Origin: Amphirosellinia nigrospora
Lineage: Eukaryota; Ascomycota; Sordariomycetes; Xylariales; Xylariaceae
DNA: 64,000 nt
Reading direction: 5' to 3'
Assembly (NCBI GenBank): GCA_004123355.1
Contig: SCHM01000008.1
Coordinates: 119,501-183,500, forward strand
Part shown: piece after piece, positions 11,178-21,796 of the stretch
How positions within the stretch are numbered: position 1 is the stretch's first letter
Layout of the letters: each line of letters begins with the position of its first letter
Program-made: the position numbers and the translations under genes
The notes under the pieces: model-generated
The model's database searches: none
Told to the model about the DNA's origin: nothing
The model's input: the letters and a program-made list of their open reading frames with translations, nothing else

Positions 11178-12496
11178 AGAATGGAGGTGAATAACAATGA
11201 CCCGGACCCGAACGCCGGCGCCGCGGTTCTGGACCTAGCCTAGGTCGTAGACAGCATCGACCCTCTGATGACAGTCGAGAAAGATCTCGGGATCCTGGCC
11301 TTCCCATGTGTTGGTTCTGTCGAAAGGCTATCGAAGAATGGGCACCTAAGCATCGATGTGTTCGTTGCCCCGACGTTTGTTTGTGTGCTGCTTGCATCTT
11401 GAACGCATCTTACATTCACCCGGATCACCACTTCCTGTTACAGATAGTAAAGGATACGAGAGACGTACATGCGCGAGATCAGATTCCAAAAAAAAGGGTT
11501 ATGGAGAACAAGGAGAAACACCTTCGGCCCGAGCTCTTGCACCAAAGACCTGCTCGATTTGCCAGGACCCGGCAGGTGAATACTATATATGCCAACACTG
11601 CAGTGACGGGGTGCTCTGCTTAGAATGCAAAGAGCTTCACCCACCTACCCATATGCTCAAGTCTTATACAGGGGAAGAGGATGATCAAATGTCGGTCGAC
11701 AACACGACTCACTCTTGCCTGCCCGAAGTCACTCGTATGCGGTTACTAAGAGCAGTGGAAGTATTTGGTCAAGCCTAACTCAAAGCATACAAGAAGAGAC
11801 TGCTTCGGAATCAGATGATGGTTTCGACGATATTTATTGCGGAGGCGTGATTCAAGTGCCGAAGATGCCGAGAGCGCTGGAAACATAGATGTGACAGATA
11901 ACGATGACGGATTTGATGCCATATATTGTGGCTCGGATCGAGGTTCGAACGAGGAGGATATACAGGATACCGACGATAGTCAGGGATTACAGATGGAAGC
12001 ATTTTTAAAAACGACAACGCCCACTCCGACACGAGCTTTCATTATGGTGCAGATCGATCAGGGTTCTCGGATGATACGACCACCGCTGTTGCGCCAGACA
12101 CGACACTGCATTTCAATCCGCCAAAACCCTCAACTTCGTCAAATTTAACATTACAAATCTTAACCGAGCCGTTGAACCAGTTGACAGAAGTTCTTTTTAC
12201 CGTTACGCAACAGATGGTCGATAAAACGTTGAGAGAGAGGTCTCGATCTCATTCACATACACCCCAAAGAGGAGTCCACCAGAGCGGCCGAGTCAATAGA
12301 GTCAACGACAGCGTCCCTTCCAAAGTGACAAAGCGTCGATGCAGTGCGCAAGATCGACAGCAACTACGTCGACTGAAAGGAGCGTAACTGGTCAGATGAA
12401 GCGATTGCTACCGAACTTCATCGGTCTGTTGGAGCTATTTCCCAGGCATGGAACAAAAAGAGATCTGTCACAGTAAAGTGGATGCCGCCCCCCTAG
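11178..12496 (+). pseudogene. ZZ zinc-finger / SANT-like DNA-binding protein, decayed
   Basis: Two ZZ-type fingers are readable: CWFCRKAIEEWAPKHRCVRC with CLCAAC and HPDHH (11306-11450), and CSICQDPAGEYYICQHC with CLECKELHPPTH (11548-11655). The frame slips inside a run of eight A at 11488-11495. Acidic repeats follow (DDGFDDIYCGG, DNDDGFDAIYCGSD, 11810-11990) in two frames. The C-terminal end (12340-12496) reads SAQDRQQLRRLK then NWSDEAIATELHRSVGAIS, a Myb/SANT-like helix-turn-helix. At least four frame changes occur. The parts suggest a chromatin or transcription factor. It lies between two HSP70-like relics. Confidence 0.65.
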
Positions 12497-12573
12497 ATGA
12501 AGCTATTCCCAAGGGGTATATAGACCCATATGGGGATCTTCGGAGGTTAGGTCACGTGATCGCGTACACAGGT

Positions 12574-13445
12574 CTATAAGTATAGGGGGCACAGGGCAAT
12601 AGATTGGTGTGAAACGATATTGCCATCAGCATCGATATAGGCAGCCACACTCTGTATGTTCTATAAAGAGTACGTATTAAATCAGGAAGGCAGATAGTAA
12701 GTGAAAAAAATAGGACAACGTACCATGGTACTGGCACCTATATCCACCGTGACCAAGTACCTCACCGTCGATCGAGCATTGCCAAACAATTCTGTAAAGC
12801 GCAGCTTGACTCGCCGGAGACCCATCGGGTCATCGAAGGGCTCACAGAAGTAATGTGTAGCAGCCTGCCCTTCGCTGCAAGTCTCATAGATCAGATCTGT
12901 ACCAAAGATAGGGCGGATCATGTATTTGTCGAAGTCGCCCGACCGCTCTAGTGCCACAAGGTAGCATGGCTGGGTCAGCATTACAACTTGTACTCTAATC
13001 TCGTTCTCAGTCATCTGCTCAACAACAGCAGCCCACAGGTTGACAAGGTGTTGACGTAATACATCTTTCATTGCAGCGTGTGTGATGGTGCCAGCACGGA
13101 CGCATGCCAGTAGAGTTCTCCGGAGTCCATGTTCAGGATCGTCTTAGGACGTGTGATGCCGGCCGCAAATGTAAGGATCGTCTTGAGAGCGATGCTGGTA
13201 TCTTTGCTCGTGGCGTCCTCTCCTACGACCCAAGTGCCCGTTTCGTCCACGGCTGCAGGGGATAGGAATTTAAACAGATCTATTGTCTCGTTCCGGTTCC
13301 CGCCAACTGGCACTCGAATGAGGCGTGGGCGACTGGTGCCTGGTCGGTAAGAACAGATTGCCATCTTACAGCCGCCATGCCCAAAGTCCAGACACACAGT
13401 ACTACATCGATGAATGTCTTTTCGTCAATCGGGTTGAAATAAGTG
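12574..13445 (-). pseudogene. HSP70-like protein, N-terminal half only
   Basis: From 13397 the frame reads CLDFGHGGCKMAI (phosphate-1 region), then LIRVPVGGNRNETIDLFKFL and ALKTILTFAAGITRP. After a frameshift near 13090 the region 13071-12682 reads LRQHLVNLWAAVVEQM, CSEGQAATHYFCEPFDD and YLVTVDIGASTM (phosphate-2 region). An intron from the GTACGT that follows to a TATAG acceptor leads to a short tail ending at TAG 12576-12574. The substrate-binding half is absent. LKTILT..AGIT and SEGQAA are shared with the copy at 8371-10857 on the other strand, so the two are duplicates now in opposite orientation. Confidence 0.65.
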
Positions 13446-14137
13446 CTGCAAAGGAAAGTAACTTACTTTTTAGGTCTCATGTACGGATCCATCGATTCTA
13501 GCTCTCGTCTTGTGATCGTTGTCGATTTGGTTCAAGGTTGGTAGTCCACAGTTAAAAGAACACGAAATTAAATCGAGGTGCTACACTCTAAACCTACTAG
13601 ACTTGATTGCCGAGCTGGTAATCTCCCGTGATGTCCTAGTCTGCGCGGTTGGTATACTGCCAGGAACAGGGATCAGAGATCAGTTAGACAAAGAGACTCC
13701 TCGTATATAGCCATATGGTCACGTAGAGCCCACGGAGATGACTTCACTGGTCCTCTGTGCAACAACAGATGTTTACACCCTACCCTTGCGTGGATCGTGA
13801 CATATAGAATGTTTTTCATGATCTCAACCCGAGATCCGCGCAGCAACTGGCATTACTAAAATCGGTCGAGACAAACGCATAACGTCAAACAATAACATGC
13901 AATCGACTCTCAGAGAAATCTGTAGCAGCACAGTGACGGACACTGTTGGACATGATTGGTCATATAACCATGTAGAGATGGGAACTAGCATGAAACGCCA
14001 CGACTCGCAATTACACAATATTGCAACCGCTGCAAGACTTCCAGCTATTATGACGCTATGTCGCCTCTAACACAACTCAAAGGTCGAACTCAAGTATCTG
14101 CTTATAATTTTACGGCGTTATTGGCCGAGTCTCTCCT
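13446..14137. other. no gene seen; contains a dispersed repeat copy
   Basis: Apart from the repeat at 13666-13805 I see only short overlapping frames. Confidence 0.5.
13666..13805. repeat. dispersed repeat, copy 2 (partner of 2918-3065)
   Basis: Same orientation as the copy at 2918-3065 and alignable along its whole length, with mostly C/T and G/A differences. It lies just upstream of the N-terminal end of the minus-strand HSP70-like relic. Confidence 0.7.
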
Positions 14138-14833
14138 TATAGCTTGTTATCAACTATGCCTTTGTATCAACCACCAGACGACAACTTGGCTGGCCAGGCA
14201 TGGAGCATAAAATTAATGAGGCCATACGAAGATCCCTCATCACTGTCAGTTGCAACTTTTGCACCTGGTCTGCCGACTTCAACTCATCATACATTACAAG
14301 CCATCTCGCAAATTGCGAAGGTTTTATTCTGTTGCCCAACAAAAGATGCTTGAGAAATTCGGACGGCTTTTGGCAACCTGTAGCTTGTAATGAAGCGTGG
14401 TTGATTGAGAAGAAAGAGGCGAAGGTGGATCCTTACCTGCAGGTCCTGTGAATTGCGACGCAGCTATTCGGCGCCCCATGTTCGCCTCCACGCCAAACAT
14501 TGTCAACCTTTCAACTCACGACTAGAAAGCGGCGAGATACCTAGGCATTTGAGTCAGGCAGAGAAGCAGGAAGGTAGTAGGGATGACATCCAAGACAGCA
14601 ACGAAGATAGTGTCGAAACAGCTGTGTCTAACTGCCCCGACTTAAATAATCAGCTTTTCTCCCAAGAGGCAATGCAGACTTCTTCTTCGCCACAGATATC
14701 AGCGTCCCGACGGTCCTCTATAGACGAGTTCGGAGTACCTTCAACAAGTGTCACGGGATACTACGGAATAACCTCGGATATAGTGGATATCGGGCACGGG
14801 CTTATAACCACAACTATATATAGCCGAAACTAG
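14138..14833 (+). pseudogene. two-finger C2HC protein relic, possibly transposon-related
   Basis: The frame at 14200-14451 contains CNFCTWSADFNSSYITSHLANC, a CxxC..HxxxC finger. After a frame change near 14430 the second frame reads CRSCELRRSYSAPHVRLHAKHC, a second CxxC..HxxxHC finger, then an acidic Ser-rich tail (DDIQDSNEDS) to the stop at 14831-14833. Two BED/C2HC-like fingers at an N-terminus would fit hAT-type transposases or their domesticated relatives, but no catalytic domain follows. The single frame change lacks any intron signal. Confidence 0.4.
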
Positions 14834-15884
14834 ATTTATTAGGTAGATAGGATTCTTTCCTCCTTTGTGCAATAACAATAAGTCAATACTGGAAGTACCA
14901 GCAGTGCGAACTGTGACAACAAGACCTGATGTACAGGCTGAGGCATTGCTTTCGGAGGCCTGCGAGGAGGCAAAGGTCCTAGGAATTCGTCTATAATGCT
15001 GAAGTAGTACTAGGTCAAGGAGTCACCACAGGTACTGAGCAAGGGCACAGGGCATCCATCGTGTATATAAACAGGTCATCCCACCTACTGTGCCATAGTC
15101 AAGTAGCTGAATAGTACGCTTATATACCTTCTATTTTACCGTATAAATTGAGGGCTTTGGGCGAGGTTACATTGAAGTCAGAATGAGGAAATCAGAGCCC
15201 CTAGAGACCCCAAAGAGATTATTAGCTGAATTGAACTCCAAATTCCAAGCACTTGAGCACAAGCCCTTGTCACATGGAAAGTGAGGGCTTGATGCTAGAC
15301 CTTGGTTTCGGTGATCACTTCACGGCCAACAGGTATATAGTCAGTCTTGTAGGGGAATGATTGAGGAAAGCACAGGTTAAGCCCTTGTCCAAGTAAGGGA
15401 TCTCGTGCCTGCGGAAACCTCGACAAGAACCTTGCCTGTTTGCCTGGCGACTTACATGCTGGGGCCTAGGGTAATACTGAGGTCGTAGTGAAATTTGGCC
15501 GCTTTTAGATTCTTGCATCCTTATGCATCTTACCGCCAGCCAGAACACGCACAGGATCTCGGTTTTGGTACCTAGCCATGCAAGCATGGTGCCGCAGGCT
15601 CTTAGAAACCTGGGCGTAGCCTACACTACACGCAATCAATTAGCTATACCAGGCCGACCCTGGTTCGATATTGCCTTTGCGTGTCAACTGTTTTATCAGG
15701 GCCGCTTCGGGACGGTTCCGGTGGCGAAGTTGATTCTTGTCAAACGACAATCAAGCACGTAACCGACAACCGTAAATCTTGCACTGTATTCCTGCTGCAC
15801 CATTGCGGTTGGGGCTGTGTAGATCTGTGCTCAATATGTCTAACCGCTCCACGCCCCATTTTATTACGGATTCGCCATCCTAAA
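14834..15884. other. no gene seen; dispersed repeat
   Basis: Contains repeat copy 2 (about 14955-15285). The open frames at 15315-15762 overlap on both strands and show no recognisable protein. Confidence 0.45.
14955..15285. repeat. dispersed repeat, copy 2 (partner of 7464-7600)
   Basis: Same blocks as at 7464-7600 (GGAGGCCTGCGAGGAGG, GGCGAGGTTACAT, AATTCCAAGCACTT) spread over a longer stretch, so this copy is nearer full length. Confidence 0.6.
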
Positions 15885-16930
15885 GTGGGTGCTCAACACC
15901 AATTTAGCTATACCATCAATTTAACCACTTTTTTGGTTAACCACCACAATTTATCAAAATACTCACCCGCGCCATCATTTTAAAGCCTCAAAATGGAGCA
16001 CGCAGCTTAGAACGCAATTGCTTACGTAATGCAGTTTCCTACGGCAAAATTGGCCACTGTAGCGCGAAGCTACGGCATCTCGCGATTAGTACTTCGAACG
16101 CGCCGCGCAGGCCACGGCGGCCCAAATCGACCACCTCCCTTCAACCTTAAGCTATCACCCATCGAAAAAGGGCTATTTGCAACTATATTAACGGATTAGA
16201 TCAAACTAACTTAGCAGTAAAAGCAGAACTTATCGGCGATACTGCAAATTCTATATTTTCTTTGCTGCTAAATTTTGTATGCGTGAGTTTTTTGGGTTAC
16301 ATATTTCCCAACCGTAGCCACGGATACTGTGGGCTCAAAAAGACTCCTGATTTTGGATGGCCACGGGTCACACCACACGAAGGAGTTCCTCAAGTACTGC
16401 GATGACCACGGAATAGTCCCTTTTGGTCTGCCACCACACCTAACCCATATACTTCAACCGTTAGATGTGGTCGTATTTCAGCCCTCAAGCACTACCATAC
16501 CAAAGCAGTAGAGGTGATGGTCCGGGACGGGCTGACTAATATTACGAAGCTTGAATTCCTACGCTGTATTCAAGGGGTTAGAAACCAAGCATTTAAGGCT
16601 ACAACCATCAAATCTGCGTTCAAAAGACTGGAATTCACCCATTTAACCCCCACATAGTACTCGAAGTCCTCGAAAAAGATTACCTCGGGATACCACACCC
16701 CCTTTACAGACCCCCTTACAGACCAGTCAACTGCCCTCCAGTTCTCCTATACAGACACCTACAACAATACACGAATTACATGGCCCTACTGAACCGGATG
16801 CCGACGCTCTAGATCAAAACATCTTGTTTGCTGCTATGCAAGCAGCTATTGATGATGCATCGAACAGCAGCTTGTTCTCCGGTCTCTTGTCATGCAGAGT
16901 GCCCGGAGAATCGAAAGTATCTTCAAAAAG
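15885..16930 (+). mobile_element. pogo/Fot1-type DNA transposon, internally deleted relic
   Basis: About 16015-16180 reads QFPTAKLATVARSYGISRLVLR, a pogo-type helix-turn-helix followed by a Pro-rich linker. From 16329 it reads RLLILDGHGSHHTKEF and GLPPHLTHILQPLDVVVFQPL, the second Asp block of the DDE_1 (Fot1/pogo) transposase. After a frame change near 16480 it continues with KAVEVMVRDGL and KSAFKRLEFTHLTP, ending in stops. The middle of the catalytic domain, including the first Asp, is missing. The start is placed at an apparent terminal motif (GTGGGTGCTCAACACC) and is only approximate. Confidence 0.75.
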
Positions 16931-16951
16931 CCCTGAGCTATCGTTGATTCA

Positions 16952-17695
16952 TTGATCCTGCTTGACGTTGGGGATAGTCAGTCTACAGATAGCGTCTTAA
17001 GCCATGGTCTCGAACAGGTTTTCATGAGAAATCCATCTTTCACGAAGTTGGTTGCAGCTAATGGAGACCTGCGAGAGCATGTCGGAAAAGCCGGATTCAA
17101 GACAATTCAGCTGATTTACGATATTCAGAAACGACAGGAGGCCTACTTCTATTCTCTATCTACACACGACAAATCTTTTAGACACGTCAACGCTTCGATG
17201 GATCTTTACATATCCCGTACCGGCACACTTCTGGGGAAACTGAAGAACGGCCCGACAGCCTCGACTAAACTGCGGGAAACGAAGGTTATAATGGCCTTGC
17301 AGCTTACCGACTAGCAGATCTTAGAATCCTTCCAGGCTGATTTGCCTGCCTCCTCCATCTTGACAGATCAGCAATTGCGGATTTTTAAGGAACGCTTCTG
17401 CCACGAAGGTCATCACCCGGCAACAGCCTCGATCTCGGAGTTCCCACCCTTTACATATAACACATATACGATCAAGGCTAGGAGTAAAAGGGAAAAGCTG
17501 CTAACAGCTTTGCTAGGCGAGATGAATATGCCTACCATACCAGGGCCCGCGTCCGAGACGATTCTGACTGATATGCCAGCTCGGACTCAGACCCTAGACT
17601 CCCTGCGTACAAGCCCAGAATCTTTCCAAGCCAGTCCAGGGCTTGACGACCCGGACAGAGCATGTTTCTCTATCAGAGCCTTCGCATTCACTTGA
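16952..17695 (+). pseudogene. unrecognised protein relic with in-frame stop
   Basis: One frame stays open except for a TAG at 17312-17314. Upstream it reads NPSFTKLVAANGDLREHV and IYDIQKRQEAYFYSLS, downstream ILESFQADLPASSILTDQQ. The break is a base substitution, not an indel, which argues for true decay here. No family is recognised. It may be the N-terminal part of the coiled-coil relic that follows at 17700-18625. Confidence 0.4.
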
Positions 17696-17699
17696 TCCA

Positions 17700-18625
17700 A
17701 AGGGGCAAGCAAACTCTGCCATACCTATTCCTTGGCGTACGAGTACTTGGGTAAAACGAAAAGAGCGCGCAGTCTAGACGTCGAGACCAGGGACGCCAAG
17801 ATTCCAAGGCGAGCAGATTGGAGAGACGCCATAAAAGAAAGCCTAGAAGACCTCAAGCGGAAAATCGGAAGCATGGTGTTGCAATTAGGAGAACATGAGA
17901 TCGTCCCAGACACGAGTCTACGCGATGAATTAGCCACCATCAAGCAATCTATCAGTTCACTTCTCCTATTACAAAACGCTGTTCATGAAGGTCGAACGAG
18001 CCAAGTGGAAGAGCTCGCCGCCACTAAGAAGAGTCTCGATTTACTAACAGCCACTCAAAAGCTGCGAAATCGAGCAACGAAGAGGAGTCTGCTGCCATGC
18101 AAAAGGCCATAGGCTCGCTCACCACAGCTCAAAAACCCGATACGAGTGCAATAAACGGTCAGTTTAACGAATTCGGCAAGACGACCAAGGAGATCAAAAG
18201 ACGCTCGAGACGTATAAAGAAGGAATGACATCCTTTTCTACGGCGATAAGTACCAAACTCGACAAGTTTAAGCATTCCATGCAAGACTTCGACGCCAAGT
18301 TCGAGGACTTAAAGGCCCTGATTTCCAACCCCCAAAACCAGAGCCCACTCTTGGTGAGAAAGGGTACTTGACCCAATACTGTCCAGCGCCTCTGGGGATA
18401 GACAAAGAAACGTACGAATGTGCCCTCTCACAGGGGGCAGTGCACTACCTGGGCCTTTTCGAAAATTTTGAAGGGTTCGAAGGCATGGCCTGGAAAGACG
18501 AGCAACTCTTCTTGCAGACATGTCAAACTCTCCCGCAGATTGAGCAACGTCATCTTGGAATTGCGATTGAACATGTGCACCTTCAACTCTACAACCGTAA
18601 CCTTCTTGATACTCCACCTCGATAG
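17700..18625 (+). pseudogene. coiled-coil protein relic
   Basis: Three frames in sequence give a helical, charged protein. They are 17732-18055 (RDAKIPRRADWRDAIKESLE, then TSLRDELATIKQSISSL), about 18056-18228 (SNEESAAMQKAIGSL), and 18206-18370 (LETYKEGMTSFSTAIS, KFKHSMQDFDAKFEDLKAL). A fourth, 18355-18625, is globular and acidic (DKETYECALSQGAVHYLGLF). All four are frame-shifted relative to the next. The RDA..RR..W start of the coil resembles the relic at 1169-1500, so the two may be related. Function unknown. Confidence 0.45.
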
Positions 18626-20412
18626 ATAAACATAGGAATTAAAAACCATTTAGGATTATAGTTAATCTATTTTTCTTCTAAAACATTCTTTATAGCCTGC
18701 GTAGTCTATAATAAAAGCAAGAGTTCAGCCCATATAGCCCATATAACCCATGAAGCCAATTCAGCCCCCACAACCCATATAGCCTATGTGGCGTGCGTGT
18801 GCGGTACAAGCATTACCAGTGGCTCCCCGCAGGAGAAAGCCACCTGGCAACACCTGTATCTAGACAAATAGCTGGCACACGCACAGTCGGAGAGTCTGGA
18901 ATAGATCCACGAAGTGTATTTATTACAGACTCCCTTCTTTTTAATTAAGCATTTATTTATGACCTATATCAAATCAAATTCAATTAAATAATGAGGTAGA
19001 TAGATCTTGTGACTTGTAAGTTTTGGTCTCATTTCAAGAACCAAGCTAGAGCTAGTCAAGTTGATAAAAACGATCCAACAACCTCAGCCAAGCCAGAAGG
19101 TCGTCTTAAGTCATCTCTCTCGTAAATTTCGAGTCAGCGGTGCTTATATTAACGAGTTGCTCATTGAATACGATGTTGGACCGGAAAAAAGGGATGATGA
19201 GTCATGACAATCAATCTTACCCAGATAAATACAATACAATATTAGACACTTCATACAAAGGCGCTTGCTGACTCGGTAATTGGTTTTGCTCTTTCTGGTA
19301 CACTATTAGCGCTTGACTATGACGAAGGAGACGTGATGAGGTCAAGTACGGGCTCTATGCTCCATTTGCGTGATATCTCTTGCAATTTGAAAACGCCACT
19401 TGCAATCTTTAGTGAGTCTAGCCTTCTGGCGGAACGCTGCATCTCCGCCGGCTACGTCGTTTTCCGGATGATCTTAGCACGATACGTCTCGATACTCATT
19501 GGGTTAACAAAGGGCCGGGCTGCGCTAACGATGCTATGTCCCGATGTGTACACATCGCTACGCTAAAAGAGAGAGCTAAAAAGGGGCAATGTCTAGCGTC
19601 GATCCTCCACAATTTTCTTAAAAGATTGATAATTGATTGAGTTTGATTGGCCATACTTGCGGATGGGCTTTACCCCAGAACGGCGAGGCAGCAAGATGCA
19701 TCTAACTACAACCGGTCTTGGCCTTGCTCAGCATCGTCGTCTATTTCGTCATTACAATACTTTATATAAAGAAATACTATTCACTCGCTCCCAACACGTG
19801 CGGTCTTGATTTTTTGTCACTAGTGTAATCCGGTCAGTTGTCAAATGTTGTAAACTAAACGCATGTGTGTTGCAAAGAGTATCTTCCAGGCCACTGGGAA
19901 AATGACCGCTACGTTTGATCCCTTCAATCGCGGATACAGGTAGCATATGGCTGAATCATGAGCTAGAGCCCTTAAATCGTAGGCCCTTTCCCCTTTTCGT
20001 AATGTTTACTGTGCCCTTCCGAAGTAGGCCATGAATCATGATGAATGCAAGCCCAGATTGGCAATTGTTGCTGTCAAGAGGCACTAGTCACCGGCTTTTG
20101 TACCTCCCGAGACTTCGAATCTATCAAATCGTCACTTAACCGTGTCCAAATTTCACTAGACTGCTAGTATGTAACATTGTTGGCTCAGAATAGGCCTAGC
20201 TTAACTACTTATTCGTGTTGGTTCGGTTTATGTTACGCCATGATCCAACTAATATGTGTTAGTTATAGTATTGGAATGAGTAGGATCGCTATAATCATTA
20301 AGGCTGTTGTGATGATACTTAAAAGGTCATTACCTTCGTTCGTTGTCTATTCATCTCCCAGGTTTCAAATTGTCACACTCTCATCAATCCACCACTTTAC
20401 CATCACAACATA
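18626..20412. other. long intergenic stretch upstream of the GPI-protein gene
   Basis: No gene supported. Near 18728-18790 the words CCCATATA and CCCATATAGCC recur several times (minor tandem repetition). The last 70 bases before 20413 are pyrimidine- and A-rich and lead into an ACATAATGC start context, which fits a short 5' leader. Confidence 0.5.
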
Positions 20413-21492
20413 ATGCGTTTTTCCAAGGCAGCAGCTCTTGCCGTTGTGGCCAACACGGCCCAGGCTCAACGTCCCGAGAACACCTCAATTTGTGATTACT
20501 ACACAACGGCGCTACTCAAAGACAACACAGCTGATAACCAAGCGACGTTACTGACGCTTGTTGTTAACACTGTTGTGATTGGCAATTGTAAGCAACAGAG
20601 CACCTAGATTCCACCATCGTCATGGTAATTAATCATTCATCTTTAGATACGCAACCCAACGTCGGCGTCACGGTTGCCGGAATTTTAGCACCTGGCCAAT
20701 ACAACGGAACTGATGTTAACCTCCTACCATACTTCACCGGAGATCTCGCTTCCAGCAATCGTGGTGGTAGCCATGGAGTGTCAGTCAACTTCCTTGACGA
20801 CGGTGGTGCCGAACCATTGAAGAAGAACAAGCCCGCCAACACTGAGAGCTCGTCACAATAGTAAGCAAGACGGTCACCATCTAGTGCACTATGGAGGTTT
20901 AGCTAACCATAACCTACACAGTTTCCTCCTTACCCATCTATACCAGTTTTTCGGCTCACTCCTGGGCTGTTCCAAACAAGGCATGCCCGGTTTCGACGCT
21001 TATACCGGCCATGCTTCGATGTACGAAGTACACAAGTTCATGGCCTTAGACCCGAATGAAGTTGGATATTTCATCACCCAGGTCGGCCTAGCTGCTCAGT
21101 CTTTCGGTGTTGCGGACTCGGATGTCCAGGCTGTGGGCAAGGCACTTATCTCACTCTTCGACTACCGTTGCGCACCGGCGACTACTGTCATTCCGTCACA
21201 GGGCGCTCAACTGCAGTCGATTTGCATTGACGAGACCTGCCCTGTGGCAGAGAACGCTACCTGCGACGCTTACGAACCCGTCGTCAAGCCTTCCCCTGTC
21301 TCTTCGACCGGATCTTCATCTGCTACTCCGACACCTTCATACCCAGTGTCGACCGGCAATGGCAACGGTACCTCGACAACTCCCACCGCCACCAGCTCAA
21401 GCACTGGCACTCTCGTACCTACAGCCGGCGCTGCTGCCAACGGCCTTGGGCTAGCTGCTGTGGCTGGAGGTATTTTTGCCTTCCTGTTGTAA
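20413..21492 (+). CDS. GPI-anchored cell-surface protein
   Basis: Exons 20413-20587, 20647-20860 and 20922-21492 join in frame to a protein of 319 residues. Both introns start GTAAGC, and intron 2 has a TAACC branch site. The protein has a signal peptide (MRFSKAAALAVVANTAQA) and a globular domain with conserved Cys and N-glycosylation sites (YNGTDVNLLPYF, LTHLYQFFGSLLGCS, MYEVHKFM). A Ser/Thr-rich spacer follows. The end is typical of a GPI signal: small residues, then AAVAGGIFAFLL. The first half resembles a family of fungal secreted proteins of unknown function. It probably sits in the plasma membrane or wall. No frame damage is seen, unlike most neighbours. Confidence 0.85.
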
Positions 21493-21796
21493 TTACGATG
21501 AACGAAACACACGGTGTTGTAATGTGGAAAAGACGCTTTTATCTGATCGTAGATAGAAAGTAATAGTTAAGACTTTGAAGTCTGAAATGCAGTTTTAAGC
21601 TACAACCTGGTTCCATTAGGGGCCTAATAATATATACACATTTACTGCGATTTATAGGCCTCAACAGTCTAGAGTATGATGTTTTACGTATGGTTAAGAA
21701 TTCCCCGTCTAGAGCGTTTTTCCCCTTACAGGGAGAAAGATACCATTCTTTAAATTTATAAGTGTTTATTAGTACTGTTCGTTAGGACTAAGAAGT
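21493..21796. other. spacer between convergent genes
   Basis: A+T-rich spacer holding the 3' ends of the GPI-protein gene and of the F-box gene; no distinct signal or gene. Confidence 0.5.

Noticed and set aside
15315-15762. Two 80-90 codon frames on opposite strands
   Set aside because: No motif and low-complexity neighbours; they lie in transposon-like debris.
18728-18800. CRISPR-like array from repeated CCCATATA words
   Set aside because: Units are too short and irregular, there are no spacers of equal size, and the genome is eukaryotic.
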